Shown here piece by piece: positions 16,631 to 26,436 of a DNA stretch of 64,000 nucleotides. The position numbers and the translations under genes are program-made. How positions within the stretch are numbered: position 1 is the first letter of the stretch; each line of letters opens with the position of its first letter. This stretch comes from Sandaracinaceae bacterium. Lineage in GTDB: Bacteria; Myxococcota_A; Polyangia; Polyangiales; Sandaracinaceae. Location of the stretch: assembly GCA_019637095.1 (NCBI GenBank), contig JAHBWG010000038.1, forward strand, positions 1 to 64,000, read 5' to 3'. Below the pieces are notes generated by a model. The model did not search any database. It was given only the letters and a program-made list of their open reading frames with translations, and was not told the DNA's origin.

Positions 16631-17372
16631 CGGTCGGCTCGTCCAACGAGGTCTCGTCGACCTCGCGCGGTTCCTCGCCCGCCATCGCCTCGTCCTCGGC
16701 GGACTTCGCGCGCGGACGCGGCAGGTGCTTGCGCTGGCGCAGGAACTCGAGGAACGCGACCGCGGCGTCCAGCTCGCGGGCGGGGAGCTCGTCGACGAGC
16801 GCGTGGAGACGACCGCGGTGCGCGTCGGCGAGCTGCGCGCGCGTCTTGCGACCGGCGCGCCGCTCCTCCTCGCGCTCGACCTGCGGGCGGACCTCGTCGG
16901 CGGTCGGCACGCGCCACTCGCGCCGCTCGCCCGCCGCGATGCCGTGCGCGGCGAGCCAGGCCTCCATGCAGGAGCGCAGGCGCTCCGAGCGGAACGCGAA
17001 CCAGCGCTCGCGATCCACGGGGAAGCTCATCAGCACGTCCTTGAAGCGGCGGAACGCGCCCTTGCCGTCGATCGCTTGGTTGAGCTGATCGCGCAGCTCG
17101 GACTCCTCCACCGTCTCGATGAAGCGCTCCATCCAGCGGTACTGCTCCCGCGACGAGACCGGATCGATGCGCAGGTACGTCGCGTCCTTCGCCACGCGCG
17201 CGTGCATGCCGGGGTCGGCGATCCCGTCGACGATCCGGATCACCTCGCCGGTGTCGAGGTGCAAGTAGCTGTGCACCTCGGGCGCGTTGTTCTCGAACGC
17301 GTCCTCGAGCGCCTCCCAGGCGATCGGGACCTCCTTGAGAGGCTTCTTCGGGGCGTCCTTCGTCTTGCTCAT
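16602..17372 (-). CDS. UPF0158 family protein
   Basis: 256 aa. The first 145 residues match the UPF0158 pattern: VPIAWEALEDAFENN, YLHLDTGEVIRI, RIDPVSSREQYRWMERF and AIDGKGAFRRFKDVL followed by ERWFAFRSE. Biochemical function of the family is unknown. The C-terminal 100 residues are charged and helical and end in an acidic Asp/Glu-rich tail. First gene of the leftward set UPF0158 - SurA-like - rimI. Confidence 0.8.
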   Translation of the reverse strand: MSKTKDAPKKPLKEVPIAWEALEDAFENNAPEVHSYLHLDTGEVIRIVDGIADPGMHARVAKDATYLRIDPVSSREQYRWMERFIETVEESELRDQLNQAIDGKGAFRRFKDVLMSFPVDRERWFAFRSERLRSCMEAWLAAHGIAAGERREWRVPTADEVRPQVEREEERRAGRKTRAQLADAHRGRLHALVDELPARELDAAVAFLEFLRQRKHLPRPRAKSAEDEAMAGEEPREVDETSLDEPTGALDEAHDA

Positions 17373-17394
17373 CGGTCGTGCTCAACCTCGGTTC

Positions 17395-18885
17395 TCATGC
17401 CGTGACCGTCCTGGCTCGGTCGACCGCTCGCCTCCAACGCGCGAGGTGGGCCTCGCGCGTCCCTTCGTCCATCGACGGGCGGAACGTCTTCGCGATCCGA
17501 TGCGCGCCGACGATGGCGTCGAGGTCGGGGAACACGCCGACGGCGAGCCCCGCGAGGTACGCGGCCCCGAGCGCCGTCGTCTCCACGGACGCGGGACGAT
17601 CACTCTCGACGCCGAGGAGATCGGACTGGAACTGCATCAGGAGGTCGTTCTCCGACGCGCCGCCATCGACCCGCAGGCGCGCGAGGCGCGCGCCGTCCGC
17701 CTCCATCGCGCGCACGAGGTCGGCGACGGAGAAGGCGATGCCCTCGAGCGTCGCGCGCGCGACGTGCGCGCGCGTCGTCTCGCGCCCGAGCCCCATGATC
17801 AGGCCGCGCGCGTCGGGATCCCAGTGCGGCGCGCCGAGCCCCACCAGCGCGGGCACGAAGACCACGCCGCCCGCGTCGTCGACCGTGCGCGCGAGCGCCT
17901 CGACGTCGGCCGAGCGCTCGATGAGGCCGAGCCCGTCGCGCAGCCACTGCACGGCGGCGCCCGCGATGAAGGCGCTGCCCTCGAGCGCGTACACCGTGCG
18001 GCCCCCGAGCTGCCAGGCGATCGTCGTCAGGAGCCCGTGCCGCGACTCGAGCGGCGTCTCGCCGGTGTTGACGAGCACGAACGCGCCCGTCCCGTAGGTG
18101 CACTTGGCCTCGCCCGGCGCGAAGCACGTCTGCCCGAACAGCGCCGCCTGCTGGTCGCCCGCGATGCCTGCGATCGGCGTGCCGTCGGCGAGGCCCGGGA
18201 CGCCGCGCGTGGTCGCATAGATCTCCGAGCTGGAGCGGACCTCGGGCAGCACCGCGCGCGGCACGCGCAAGAGGTCGAGGAGCTCGTCGTCCCAGCGACC
18301 GCGGTGGATGTCGTAGAGCAACGTGCGGGACGCGTTCGTCGCGTCGGTGACGTGCGCCGCGCCGCCGCTCAGGCGGTTCACCAGGAAGCTGTCGACCGTC
18401 CCGAAGGCGAGCTCCTCGGCGCGCGCCCGGGACCCGTCGACGTGATCGAGGATCCACTCGATCTTCGTGCCGCTGAAGTAGGCGTCGAGCACGAGGCCGG
18501 TGCGCGCGCGAAAGAGCGGCCCGTGCCCCGCCGCCTCGAGCGCGGCGCAGCGCGGCGCGGTCCGCCGATCCTGCCACACGATGGCGCGGTGGATCGGGCG
18601 CCCGCTCGCGCGCTCCCACAGGATCGTCGTCTCGCGCTGGTTGGTGATGCCGATCCCCGCGCAGCTCGCGCCGTCCACGCCGGCCTGCGCGAGCGCGTCG
18701 CCGAGGGCGTCGAGGACGCTCTGCCAGATCTCGTCCGGGTCGTGCTCGACCCAGCCGCTCTTGCCCGGCGGGTAGTGCTGGGGAAACTCGCGGTTGGCCT
18801 TCGCGCGGATCGCGCCGTCCTCGCCGAGGACGACGACCGTGCTGCCGGTCGTCCCTTGATCGATGGCCAGGAGGTAGCGCGACAT
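17395..18885 (-). CDS. glpK: Glycerol kinase
   Basis: 496 aa FGGY-family kinase that phosphorylates glycerol to sn-glycerol 3-phosphate. It starts with the phosphate-binding motif [14 protein letters not shown]. It contains [12 protein letters not shown] and [25 protein letters not shown] (with the conserved catalytic-region Asp), [10 protein letters not shown], and closes with [20 protein letters not shown], all diagnostic for GlpK. No glpF or glpD is adjacent. A TACCGT hexamer (18896-18901 on the opposite reading) sits 10 bases before the ATG. Confidence 0.97.
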   Translation of the reverse strand: MSRYLLAIDQGTTGSTVVVLGEDGAIRAKANREFPQHYPPGKSGWVEHDPDEIWQSVLDALGDALAQAGVDGASCAGIGITNQRETTILWERASGRPIHRAIVWQDRRTAPRCAALEAAGHGPLFRARTGLVLDAYFSGTKIEWILDHVDGSRARAEELAFGTVDSFLVNRLSGGAAHVTDATNASRTLLYDIHRGRWDDELLDLLRVPRAVLPEVRSSSEIYATTRGVPGLADGTPIAGIAGDQQAALFGQTCFAPGEAKCTYGTGAFVLVNTGETPLESRHGLLTTIAWQLGGRTVYALEGSAFIAGAAVQWLRDGLGLIERSADVEALARTVDDAGGVVFVPALVGLGAPHWDPDARGLIMGLGRETTRAHVARATLEGIAFSVADLVRAMEADGARLARLRVDGGASENDLLMQFQSDLLGVESDRPASVETTALGAAYLAGLAVGVFPDLDAIVGAHRIAKTFRPSMDEGTREAHLARWRRAVDRARTVTA

Positions 18886-18895
18886 CGGAGCGGCT

Positions 18896-18901
18896 ACGGT
18901 A
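18896..18901 (-). promoter_or_regulatory. -10-like TACCGT, 10 bases before glpK
   Basis: Read on the minus strand the hexamer is TACCGT. Its distance to the ATG predicts transcription starting at or within a few bases of the start codon. It is one of fourteen similarly placed hexamers in the window. Confidence 0.45.
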
Positions 18902-18938
18902 CGCGGTGCGGACGACGGGTGTAAAGCCGCGGCGCTCG

Positions 18939-21191
18939 CTACCGGCGGAGACGATCGCGCACGGCTTCGAGCGCGAAACGCGCCGGGCCGCGGCCCACGA
19001 CGCCGAGCGCGAGCTCGACGATCTCGCGCGCGATCTCTTTGGCGCCCTCGCGCTCGGCCGCGGCGAGCGCGGCGCGCAGCATCGTGGTGTCGCGGCGCAG
19101 GACCCCGAGCCGGGCGAGCGCCCGCGCGGCGCCCGCGGCGTCGCCGGCCTCGAGGAACCGCGCGCGCGCGGCGTCGAGCAGCGCGGCCCGCGCCTCCGGA
19201 TCGGCGGTCGCGGCCGCGCGCGAGAGGAGCGCGTCGCCGTCGTCGTCGGTGCCCGCCGGGGCGTCGGTCGTTGCGCGCCCCCCCGCGGCGTCGCTCGCCG
19301 CTTCGGGCTCGGCGCTCTCCGTCGAGGTCTCCGCCGGCGCCGCCGGCGGCGTCGTCGGGGTCTCGTCCTCGACGGCCGCGCCCGGCTCCGCCGCAGGGCT
19401 CGACGCGGGGTCGGCGACCGGCGTCGGCTCGGCGGCGGGCGGCGTCGGATCGCGCGCCTCGATGGCGGCCTCGAGCGCCTCGAGCGCCGCGTGCTCGGGG
19501 CGCGCGCGGCGGAGCGCGGCGCACCACGCGCGCGCCCGCTCCACGCGATCGTGCGCGAGCGCGTGCCGCGTCGCCGCCTCGAGCGCGTCGATCACCGCCT
19601 CGTCGAGCCGCGCCTCGCGCGCCACCGCCGCGAGGAGCCGATCCTCCGCGCGCTCCGCGGCCTCCTCGCGATCGAGCGCGCGACGGACGCCGGCGAGCGC
19701 CGCCCAGTGGCGCGCGCGATCGTCGCGCACGGCGGCCTGCGCGAAGCGCCGCTCCGCGGCCGCGAGATCCCCGATCGCGCGCGCCACCCTGGCGCCGGCG
19801 CCGAGCGCGCGCGCCTCCGCCTCGTGATCACCCTCGCGCCGCCACGCGCTCGCCGCGCGATCCCACGCGTCGAGCGACGCGCCGAGATCTCCCTCGCGCT
19901 CGACCGCGCGGGCGAGCCCCTCGAGCACCAGTCCGTCGGCGGGCAGGTGCTCGTGGGCGAGCCGATAGAGGTCCGCCGCCTCCGCGCGGTGCCCCGCGAG
20001 CTCGCAGAGCCCGGCCGCGTCGCGCGCGAACGCCGCGCGATCCGCGCCCGGCTCGCGCATCGCGCGGCCGAGCTCCAGCGCGCGCGCGAGCTCGCGCGCG
20101 TCGCCGAGGCGCGTCGCGACCTCGACCAGCCGCAGGGCGTTCGCGGGCTCGGTCGGGCCCCGCTCGCACGCGCGCTCGAGGAGCTTGCCCGCGAGCGCGG
20201 GGCGCGGGCGCATCGCGAGCTCGGCCGCCGCGACGAGCCCCTCGATGGCCACCGCGTCGCACGGCTCGAGCTGCTCGAGCGCGAGCGCCGCGCGCGCGGC
20301 CGCGTCTACGTCTCCCTCGCGGAGCGCGGCCCGCAGCGCGGCGCACCGCGCGACCGCGTCCACCCCGCTCGGCGGCGAGAGGCCGAGCTCGCGCGCGTCG
20401 AGCTCGCCCCCGCGCTCGACGAGCGCGGCGTAGGCCGCCCGCGCCTCGGCGAGCTCGCCCACCGCGAGGTGCGCGACGAGCGGCGCGAGCGCGCGCGCGC
20501 GCTCCCACGCCGGGCCCGGTCGCGAGAGATCGTCCCCGTCGGTGCGCGTGGCGAGCGCGACGCGGTGTGGACCGAGCACCTCGAGCGCCACGGACACGGC
20601 GCGGTCGTCCGGGACACGCCAGCCGTGCGGCACGAGCGCCTCGCGCAGGACCGCGGAGAGCGCGCGCTCGACGCGGATCGCGCCGCGGTCCTCCTCGTAG
20701 TCGAGGCCGAGCGCGCGGGCCGCGACCACCGCGCGCACGAGCGGCGGGGCGGGCCCGTCGTGGACGGCTCGGGCCCCGTGCGCGACGACGCGCAGGTGCG
20801 GCCCCTCGAAGCGCGCCTCGACGTCGAGCGCCACCGTCCCGAACGCATCGCGGAGCGCGAACGCGAGCGATCCCTGCGCCGGCGCGAGCGCCGCGAGCCC
20901 GTAGGGCTCTTCGACGAGGCGCGCGAGCAGCGCGGGCAGGTCGAGCCGCACGCGCGCCGCGCGCACGCGCGTGCGCCGCGTGCGAAAGCGCCCCGCGCCG
21001 CCGCTCAGGTCGAGCGGGAAGCGGAGCGGGCCGAGGTCGAGCTCGAGCGCGTCGACGATCCCGAGCGCGAACGGGAGCTCGCGCGCGAGCACGAGCCGAC
21101 CGAGGCCCTCCTCGAAGCGCAGGGCGAAGCGCGGCCCGTCCGCGGCGTGCGGCGCGACGGGAGCCCGGGAGGCGCGCTCGAGGGACCGCAT
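18939..21191 (-). CDS. Large Ala/Arg-rich TPR-type repeat protein
   Basis: 750 aa. The first 220 residues are mixed, with alternating hydrophobic strands and no known motif. Residues about 240-610 are built of helix-turn-helix repeats of TPR character (for example [19 protein letters not shown] and [20 protein letters not shown]). Then come a Pro/Thr/Glu linker of about 90 residues and a final helical pair. There is no signal peptide, so it is probably cytoplasmic. Proteins with such repeats usually act as assembly scaffolds. Composition is extreme even for this window (very high Ala and Arg). Function unknown. Confidence 0.65.
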   Translation of the reverse strand: MRSLERASRAPVAPHAADGPRFALRFEEGLGRLVLARELPFALGIVDALELDLGPLRFPLDLSGGAGRFRTRRTRVRAARVRLDLPALLARLVEEPYGLAALAPAQGSLAFALRDAFGTVALDVEARFEGPHLRVVAHGARAVHDGPAPPLVRAVVAARALGLDYEEDRGAIRVERALSAVLREALVPHGWRVPDDRAVSVALEVLGPHRVALATRTDGDDLSRPGPAWERARALAPLVAHLAVGELAEARAAYAALVERGGELDARELGLSPPSGVDAVARCAALRAALREGDVDAAARAALALEQLEPCDAVAIEGLVAAAELAMRPRPALAGKLLERACERGPTEPANALRLVEVATRLGDARELARALELGRAMREPGADRAAFARDAAGLCELAGHRAEAADLYRLAHEHLPADGLVLEGLARAVEREGDLGASLDAWDRAASAWRREGDHEAEARALGAGARVARAIGDLAAAERRFAQAAVRDDRARHWAALAGVRRALDREEAAERAEDRLLAAVAREARLDEAVIDALEAATRHALAHDRVERARAWCAALRRARPEHAALEALEAAIEARDPTPPAAEPTPVADPASSPAAEPGAAVEDETPTTPPAAPAETSTESAEPEAASDAAGGRATTDAPAGTDDDGDALLSRAAATADPEARAALLDAARARFLEAGDAAGAARALARLGVLRRDTTMLRAALAAAEREGAKEIAREIVELALGVVGRGPARFALEAVRDRLRR

Positions 21192-21259
21192 GACGGCGAC
21201 GGAAGGTACCAGGCCGCGGCCTCGGATTCACTCGGCGCGCGCCGGCACGGCCGAGCTCG

Positions 21260-22345
21260 TCAGGCGGGGACGCGCGCTCGGAACCGCTCCCACGCCGGGC
21301 CGAGCACCGAGAGCGCGCGCTCCCTCACGTCGCGCACGTCGTCCGGGTGCGCGCCCGCCGCGAGCGCCTCCTCGGCACACAGGAGCGCCGGGAGATGACG
21401 CTGCCGCTCGAGGAAACAGTGCGCGAGGAGCGGCAAGAGCGTGGTGCGCGGCCCCCCGAGCGACAGCGAGCGGCGCAACAGGCCGATCGCCTCGCCGTAG
21501 CGCGCCTCCGTGAGGTGCGCCTCGCCCAATCGCCGGAACAGGTCCGCCGAGACGGTCGGGCTCTGCTGCGCCCACTGGATCGCGAGCCGCAAGACCTCTT
21601 GCGCCCAGTCGCTGCGCCCGAGCGCGACGTAGGCGGTGCCGAGCATCCCGAGCGACTCCGCGAGCGTCGCCTTCACCTCCGGCGCGAGGGACTGCCCCTC
21701 GTGCGTGCGCAACAGCAGCGAGAGCGGCCCTGGCCACGTGTCGAGCAGCTCGACCACGCGCTCGGGCTCGTCCGCCGCGACCGCGGCGCGCGCCTTGGGG
21801 ACGACGTTCAGGTCGATCGCGAACGGCGAGGGCGCCTTGTGCCGCTCCGCGAGCGCGGTGATCCGCTCGCGCAGGACCAGGCGCAGCTGCTCGAGCGAGA
21901 CGTCGATGTCGTCCCCGTCGCAGATCACCTCGAGCGAGGCGCGCCCGTCCGAGACGCGCAGGACGTCGAGCCGGATCCCGAACAGCGGCGCGAGCAGTAC
22001 GTACCGGAACCCGATGAACTGCTGGAGCTCCTCGAGGTCGGGCTCGTCGGAGAGCTCGAGGTCCGGGTCGTCCGACGAGAGCATCGCGCGCGCGAGCCGC
22101 TGCCGGAACTCGGCGAGCGAGAGGCGCTGCGGCCCGCCGATGCTCCCGACCTCGAACTCCACGACGGACGCGTCGTTGTTGCGCGGATCGACGGTGAGCG
22201 CGCTGATGCGGATCCCGGCGATCACCGAGAAGGCGACGAAGTGTGTCCCGACGACCTCGCAGAGCTGCGCGAAGCCGGGCGAGCCCTCGCCGAGCTCCTC
22301 GAGCCATCCGTCGGCGCGGACCTTGTCGAGCCGGTACGTCCTCAT
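21260..22345 (-). CDS. TPR-containing hypothetical protein
   Basis: 361 aa. The N-terminal half (about residues 1-200) is a globular domain with strands and an acidic segment (SSDDPDLELSDEPDLEEL) that I do not recognise. The C-terminal half has TPR-like repeats (LGMLGTAYVALGRSDWAQEV, FRRLGEAHLTEARYGEAIGL). The ATG at 22345 overlaps the stop of the epimerase gene (ATGA), so it is co-translated with the sugar gene upstream. Confidence 0.7.
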   Translation of the reverse strand: MRTYRLDKVRADGWLEELGEGSPGFAQLCEVVGTHFVAFSVIAGIRISALTVDPRNNDASVVEFEVGSIGGPQRLSLAEFRQRLARAMLSSDDPDLELSDEPDLEELQQFIGFRYVLLAPLFGIRLDVLRVSDGRASLEVICDGDDIDVSLEQLRLVLRERITALAERHKAPSPFAIDLNVVPKARAAVAADEPERVVELLDTWPGPLSLLLRTHEGQSLAPEVKATLAESLGMLGTAYVALGRSDWAQEVLRLAIQWAQQSPTVSADLFRRLGEAHLTEARYGEAIGLLRRSLSLGGPRTTLLPLLAHCFLERQRHLPALLCAEEALAAGAHPDDVRDVRERALSVLGPAWERFRARVPA

Positions 22346-23313
22346 CCGGTCCTCGAACGGTACCACTCGATCGTGCGCGCGAGCCCGTCCTCGAGATCGA
22401 TCTCGGCGCGGAACCCGAGCAGCCGCTCGGCCTTCTTCACGTCCGGGATCCGGAGCTCGACGTCGGGGTAGTCCCACTTCACGAAGCGGATCTCGCTCGA
22501 GCTGCCCGCGAGCCGTACGACGAGGCGCGCGAGCTGGTAGATGGTGACCGTGCTGCGCGGGTTGCCGATGTTGAACGACTGACCGATGGCCTCGACGCGG
22601 GTGAGCGCGCGCAGGATCGCGCCGACGATGTCGTCGATGTAACACCACGACCGGATCTGATCGCCCTCGTTGTGGATCTGGATCGGGTCGCCCGCGAGCG
22701 CGCGCACGACGAACGCGTGCACCGCGCCCTCGCCGATCTGCCCGGGACCGTAGATGTTGAACGGCCGGATCGCGCAGGTCGGGAGCTGGTACTGCTTCCA
22801 GTAGTTGTGCGCGAGGTGCTCCGTCGCGAGCTTGCTGACCGCGTAGGTCCAGCGCGCCTCGCCGACCGCCCCGAGGCTCGTCACGTCGGCCTCGCGCACC
22901 CGGAACGCGTAGCTGCCGAACACCTCGCTCGTCGAGAAGTCGATCACGCGCCGCACGCCGCCGGCCTTCCGCGCCGCCTCGAGCACGTTCATCGTGCCGC
23001 GCAGCGAGACCTCCATCGTCGTGACCGGGTTCTTCATCACGGTGTCGACGCCCGCGATCGACGCCATGTGCACGACGTGATCGACGCCCTCGACCGCGGC
23101 GGCGACCACCGCCTCGTCGCGCACGTCCCCGACGATCAGCTCGAGGTTCGGGTGCCCGGCGAGCCCGGCCGCCTCGAGCCCGTTGCGCCGGAGGTTGTCG
23201 AGCACGCGCACGCGGTTGTGCGGGAGCAGGACGCGCGCGAGCGCCGTCCCGATGAACCCGGCGCCGCCGGTGAGCAGGAGGTGCGCGCCCGAGAGGATCG
23301 GCTCGTCAGCCAT
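22342..23313 (-). CDS. NAD-dependent nucleotide-sugar epimerase/dehydratase
   Basis: 323 aa extended short-chain dehydrogenase. The NAD motif is TGGAGFIGTAL near residue 15; the catalytic pair is Y-x-x-x-K in WTYAVSKLATEH with a preceding STSEVFGSY serine region. RPFNIYGPGQ and IRSWCYIDDIVGA are typical of UDP-glucose 4-epimerases and UDP-glucuronate decarboxylases. The substrate is probably a UDP- or dTDP-sugar for surface polysaccharide, fitting the two glycosyltransferases just upstream on the same strand. The exact reaction cannot be told from the sequence. Confidence 0.85.
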   Translation of the reverse strand: MADEPILSGAHLLLTGGAGFIGTALARVLLPHNRVRVLDNLRRNGLEAAGLAGHPNLELIVGDVRDEAVVAAAVEGVDHVVHMASIAGVDTVMKNPVTTMEVSLRGTMNVLEAARKAGGVRRVIDFSTSEVFGSYAFRVREADVTSLGAVGEARWTYAVSKLATEHLAHNYWKQYQLPTCAIRPFNIYGPGQIGEGAVHAFVVRALAGDPIQIHNEGDQIRSWCYIDDIVGAILRALTRVEAIGQSFNIGNPRSTVTIYQLARLVVRLAGSSSEIRFVKWDYPDVELRIPDVKKAERLLGFRAEIDLEDGLARTIEWYRSRTG

Positions 23314-23364
23314 CGGCCCGGTGTGATGCGCGATCCGCGCGGGCGGGGCAAGTACGCGGCACGT

Positions 23365-24360
23365 TCACTTGTACTCGATGAGCCGGTTGCGCCGCCCGCG
23401 CCAGCGCGCGCCGTAGTACTTCAGCACGCCCTGCGCCTCGGCGAAGCGGCCCACCGTCACCGCCGCCGCGTAAGCGGCCGCATCGGTCGGCGCGCGCCCG
23501 CGCCCGCGCACGTGGCGGTAGATCCGCGCGGCCTGCGCGGGATACGCGGCGAGGAGCCCGAGGCTCAGCCCGAGCGTCGGCACTGCGGCGCCGAGCGCGA
23601 CCGCCGGGACGAGCGCACCCCACAGCACGACGCGGCGCGTCTCCTTCACCCAGTGCCGCTCCGGCGGCGCGCCGTGCATCGCCGCGCCCTCCGCGAACGC
23701 GTGGCCGGCGCGCACCGCGCGCAGCCAGAACTGGCGCGGGTGCGTCATCGCCGCGTCGTGCAGGGTCATCTCGGCGTCGAGCCGCTCGATGCGCCACCCG
23801 CGCCCGCGCAGCCGCACGCAGAGCTCGGGCTCCTCGCCCGCGATCACGCTCGGATCGAACCCGCCGACCGAACGGAACGCCTCGACGCGCATCATCGCGT
23901 CGCCGCCGCACGCGAGCGCCTCGCCGACCGGGGTGTCCCACTCGACGTCGATGATCCGGTTGAAGACGCTCGCCTCGGGGTGACGCTCCCGCCGCCGCCC
24001 GCAGACGACCCCGAGCCGCGGCGAGCCCTCGAGCCGCGCGCGCGCGGTCGCGATCCAGCCATCGACGACCTCGCAGTCCCCGTCGACGAACTGCACGTAG
24101 CGCAGCGCCGGCGCGAGCTCCGTCAGCCGCGCGAAGCCCTCGTTGCGGGCGCGCGCCGCGGTGAACGGGCGCGCCATGTCGAGCTCGACGACGTCGGCCC
24201 CGAGCCCGCGGGCGCGCTCGACGCTCCCGTCCGTCGACGCGGAGTCCACGTAGACGACGCGCCCGACCGCGCCGCGCACGGACGCGAGGCAGCGCGCGAG
24301 GCGCTCGCCTTCGTTGCGCCCGATCGCGACGAGCCCGACGTCGTCCGCGCCGGCGCTCAG
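23365..24360 (-). CDS. Family 2 glycosyltransferase, apparent CTG start
   Basis: 331 aa GT-A fold enzyme. VGLVAIGRNEGERL opens the nucleotide-binding strand, VVYVDSASTDGS carries the first Asp, and FVDGDCEVVDGW is the D-x-D-like metal site. The C-terminal third has hydrophobic stretches (about residues 240-285) that could bind the membrane. There is no ATG, GTG or TTG between the last plausible upstream position and the first catalytic strand. A CTG at 24360 overlaps the stop of the upstream GT4 gene as CTGA, in the manner of the many GTGA/ATGA overlaps here. I therefore propose a CTG start by translational coupling. Function: transfer of a sugar to a polysaccharide or lipid carrier. Confidence 0.75.
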   Translation of the reverse strand: MSAGADDVGLVAIGRNEGERLARCLASVRGAVGRVVYVDSASTDGSVERARGLGADVVELDMARPFTAARARNEGFARLTELAPALRYVQFVDGDCEVVDGWIATARARLEGSPRLGVVCGRRRERHPEASVFNRIIDVEWDTPVGEALACGGDAMMRVEAFRSVGGFDPSVIAGEEPELCVRLRGRGWRIERLDAEMTLHDAAMTHPRQFWLRAVRAGHAFAEGAAMHGAPPERHWVKETRRVVLWGALVPAVALGAAVPTLGLSLGLLAAYPAQAARIYRHVRGRGRAPTDAAAYAAAVTVGRFAEAQGVLKYYGARWRGRRNRLIEYK

Positions 24361-25607
24361 GACCGACCTCCGCGCGCGCGGCGGGCCCGATCCACCGCCT
24401 CGTGCGTGCGCTCGGCGCGCCGCGCGTACCACGCGTCCGCGGCGTGGTACGCGGCCGCGTCGCACGCCCGCCGCGCCAGCTCGCCGAGCCGAGCGCGGTC
24501 GCGGTCGAGCGCGGCGAGCGCGTCGGCCGCCTCGAGCACGTCGTCGGGCAGGAGCGCGGTGGCGCGCTCGGCGCGCGCGCGCTCCTCGACGTAGGGGATC
24601 GGCGAGGCCACGAGCGGCAGGCCCGCGGCGTAGCCGTCGAAGATCATGCGCGGCGTGTCCTCGGCGGTCGGCGTGAAGAGGAGCCCGTCGAACGCCGCGA
24701 GCCGGCGGAGCAGCGCCGGGCCGTAGGTCGCGGTCCCCGTCAGCCGCACCGCGTCGGCGATCCCGAGGCTCGCGGCGAGCGCGGCGAGCCGCTGCTCTTC
24801 GGGGCCGGAGCCGATCACCTCGAGCTCGACGCGGGCTCCACGCGCGCGCGCGCGAGCGAGGATGCGCAGCGAGACGTCGACGCCCTTGCGGGCGACGAGC
24901 CGACCGCAGTAGACGAAGCGCAGCGGGCGGTCCTCGCCGAGGGTCGCGAGGCGCCGCTCGACCTCGGCGCGATCGACGATCTCGTGCGAGAAGTACGAGG
25001 TGTCCTCGAACACGAGGAGGTTCTTCGCGTGCGGCGCGTACCGCCGCTCGAGCGTGCCGCTCTTGAGGAGCGTCAGGTCCGCGCGGCGCACGCACCAACG
25101 GCAGAGCGGCTCGAACGCCGCCGTGTAGACGCGGGCGCGCGCGCGCGGCACGCGGCCGGGCCTCGCGAGCTGCGGCACCTGCACCACGACGTCGGTGTCC
25201 TGCACGAAGACCGTCGGCACGCCGCGCCGGCTCGCCATCGCGAACGCCATCCCGGTCAGCGGGCGGTGGAGCTCGTCGAGGCCCGAGTGGACGACCTCGG
25301 CGGTGCGGAGCGCGTCCGCGAGCGTCGCGCGGAGCGGGCGCGCCTCTCGCGACCAGAAGTGACGAGCGCGCACGCGCGCGTCGTAGAGCGTCTGCGCGCG
25401 CACCGACGCGACGCCTTCGAGCGGCTCGAGCCGCTGCTCCTTGGCCTCCTCGGCGTCGACGGGCAGCCACGGCGAGAGCAAGACGAGGTCGCCATAGCGA
25501 CCGCCGAGCGAGTCGCGGAGCAGCTCGACGGCGCGCCGCCAGTCCGTCTGGATCGAGACTTGGGGGCCGTCGCGGAAGAGCGGCACCCCGATCGGGATGA
25601 CGTACAT
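24357..25607 (-). CDS. Family 4 (GT-B) glycosyltransferase
   Basis: 416 aa. The C-terminal domain has the GT4 signature elements: RFVYCGRLVARKGVDVSLRI, LEVIGSGPEEQRLAAL and the GFTP-E-x7-E-like segment FTPTAEDTPRMIFDGYAAGL, in which the donor-binding glutamates sit. The N-terminal acceptor domain is less conserved. It is the first gene of a leftward trio (GT4, GT2, epimerase) for a surface glycan. TAGCCT lies 12 bases before the ATG. Confidence 0.85.
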   Translation of the reverse strand: MYVIPIGVPLFRDGPQVSIQTDWRRAVELLRDSLGGRYGDLVLLSPWLPVDAEEAKEQRLEPLEGVASVRAQTLYDARVRARHFWSREARPLRATLADALRTAEVVHSGLDELHRPLTGMAFAMASRRGVPTVFVQDTDVVVQVPQLARPGRVPRARARVYTAAFEPLCRWCVRRADLTLLKSGTLERRYAPHAKNLLVFEDTSYFSHEIVDRAEVERRLATLGEDRPLRFVYCGRLVARKGVDVSLRILARARARGARVELEVIGSGPEEQRLAALAASLGIADAVRLTGTATYGPALLRRLAAFDGLLFTPTAEDTPRMIFDGYAAGLPLVASPIPYVEERARAERATALLPDDVLEAADALAALDRDRARLGELARRACDAAAYHAADAWYARRAERTHEAVDRARRARGGRS

Positions 25608-25759
25608 GGGAGGGGCGCGAGGCTAGCACGCGGCCCGACGCGCGCTTCCCGGTGGAAGGAGCCGCGCACTTCACGCGTTGGACCGCGCGAGCCATCCTTT
25701 ACAAAGCCGCTCGCCCCGTGAAAGGCTCGGGGCCCGAACCGCGTAGGGATCAACGAACC

Positions 25760-26425
25760 ATGGGCATCTTCAGCCGCTTCAACCGCGTCCTCAAGTCGAA
25801 CCTCAACTCGTTGATGGACAAGGCCGAGGATCCCGCCAAGCTCATCGACCAGACCATCCGCGAGATGGAGTCGGAGCTCAAGAACGCGAAGAAGGAGCTC
25901 GTCTCGACCCTCGGGACGGCCAAGCGCCTCGACAAGAAGAAGGCGGAGCTCGAGGACGAGGTCGCGCGCTGGGAGGACAAGGCGGTGCTCGCGCTCAAGG
26001 CGGGCGACGAGCCGCTCGCGCGCGAGGCGCTCAAGCTCAAGCAGAAGGCGGCTCGCGACGCGGAGGAGGCAGCGAACCGCGCGGCGGAGGCGGAGAAGGC
26101 GGCCTTCGAGATGAAGGACACGCTCGACGAGATCGAGCGCAAGATCGACGACCTCAAGGCGCGCAAGGGCACCCTCGCGGCGAAGGTCCGGCGCGCGCGC
26201 CAGGATCCGAACGACGCGGTCAGCGGCCGCGGCGGCGCCATCGGCGACCTCGAGCGGCTCGCCGGGCGCATCGACCAGCTGGAGTCCGAGGTCGAGGTGC
26301 ACGACGTGCTCGACGACCCGAAGGACCGCGACATCGACGCGCGCTTCCGCGCGCTCGAGCGCCAGCAGGGCCGCACCAACGTCGACGACGAGCTCGACGC
26401 GCTCAAGCGTCGCCTCGACGGCTGA
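25760..26425 (+). CDS. pspA: PspA/IM30 (Vipp1) family membrane-stress protein
   Basis: 221 aa, almost entirely coiled coil, the usual size of PspA. The amphipathic start MGIFSRFNRVLKSNLNSLMD and the DPAKLIDQTIREMESEL segment are diagnostic. The family forms ESCRT-III-like rods and rings that bind and protect the inner membrane under stress. No pspF, pspB or pspC is adjacent. The downstream gene begins 11 bases after its stop and is probably co-transcribed. The ATG at 25760 is preferred over upstream in-frame codons because it restores the family N-terminus. Confidence 0.93.
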   Translation: MGIFSRFNRVLKSNLNSLMDKAEDPAKLIDQTIREMESELKNAKKELVSTLGTAKRLDKKKAELEDEVARWEDKAVLALKAGDEPLAREALKLKQKAARDAEEAANRAAEAEKAAFEMKDTLDEIERKIDDLKARKGTLAAKVRRARQDPNDAVSGRGGAIGDLERLAGRIDQLESEVEVHDVLDDPKDRDIDARFRALERQQGRTNVDDELDALKRRLDG

Positions 26426-26436
26426 CCGCGAGGAGC

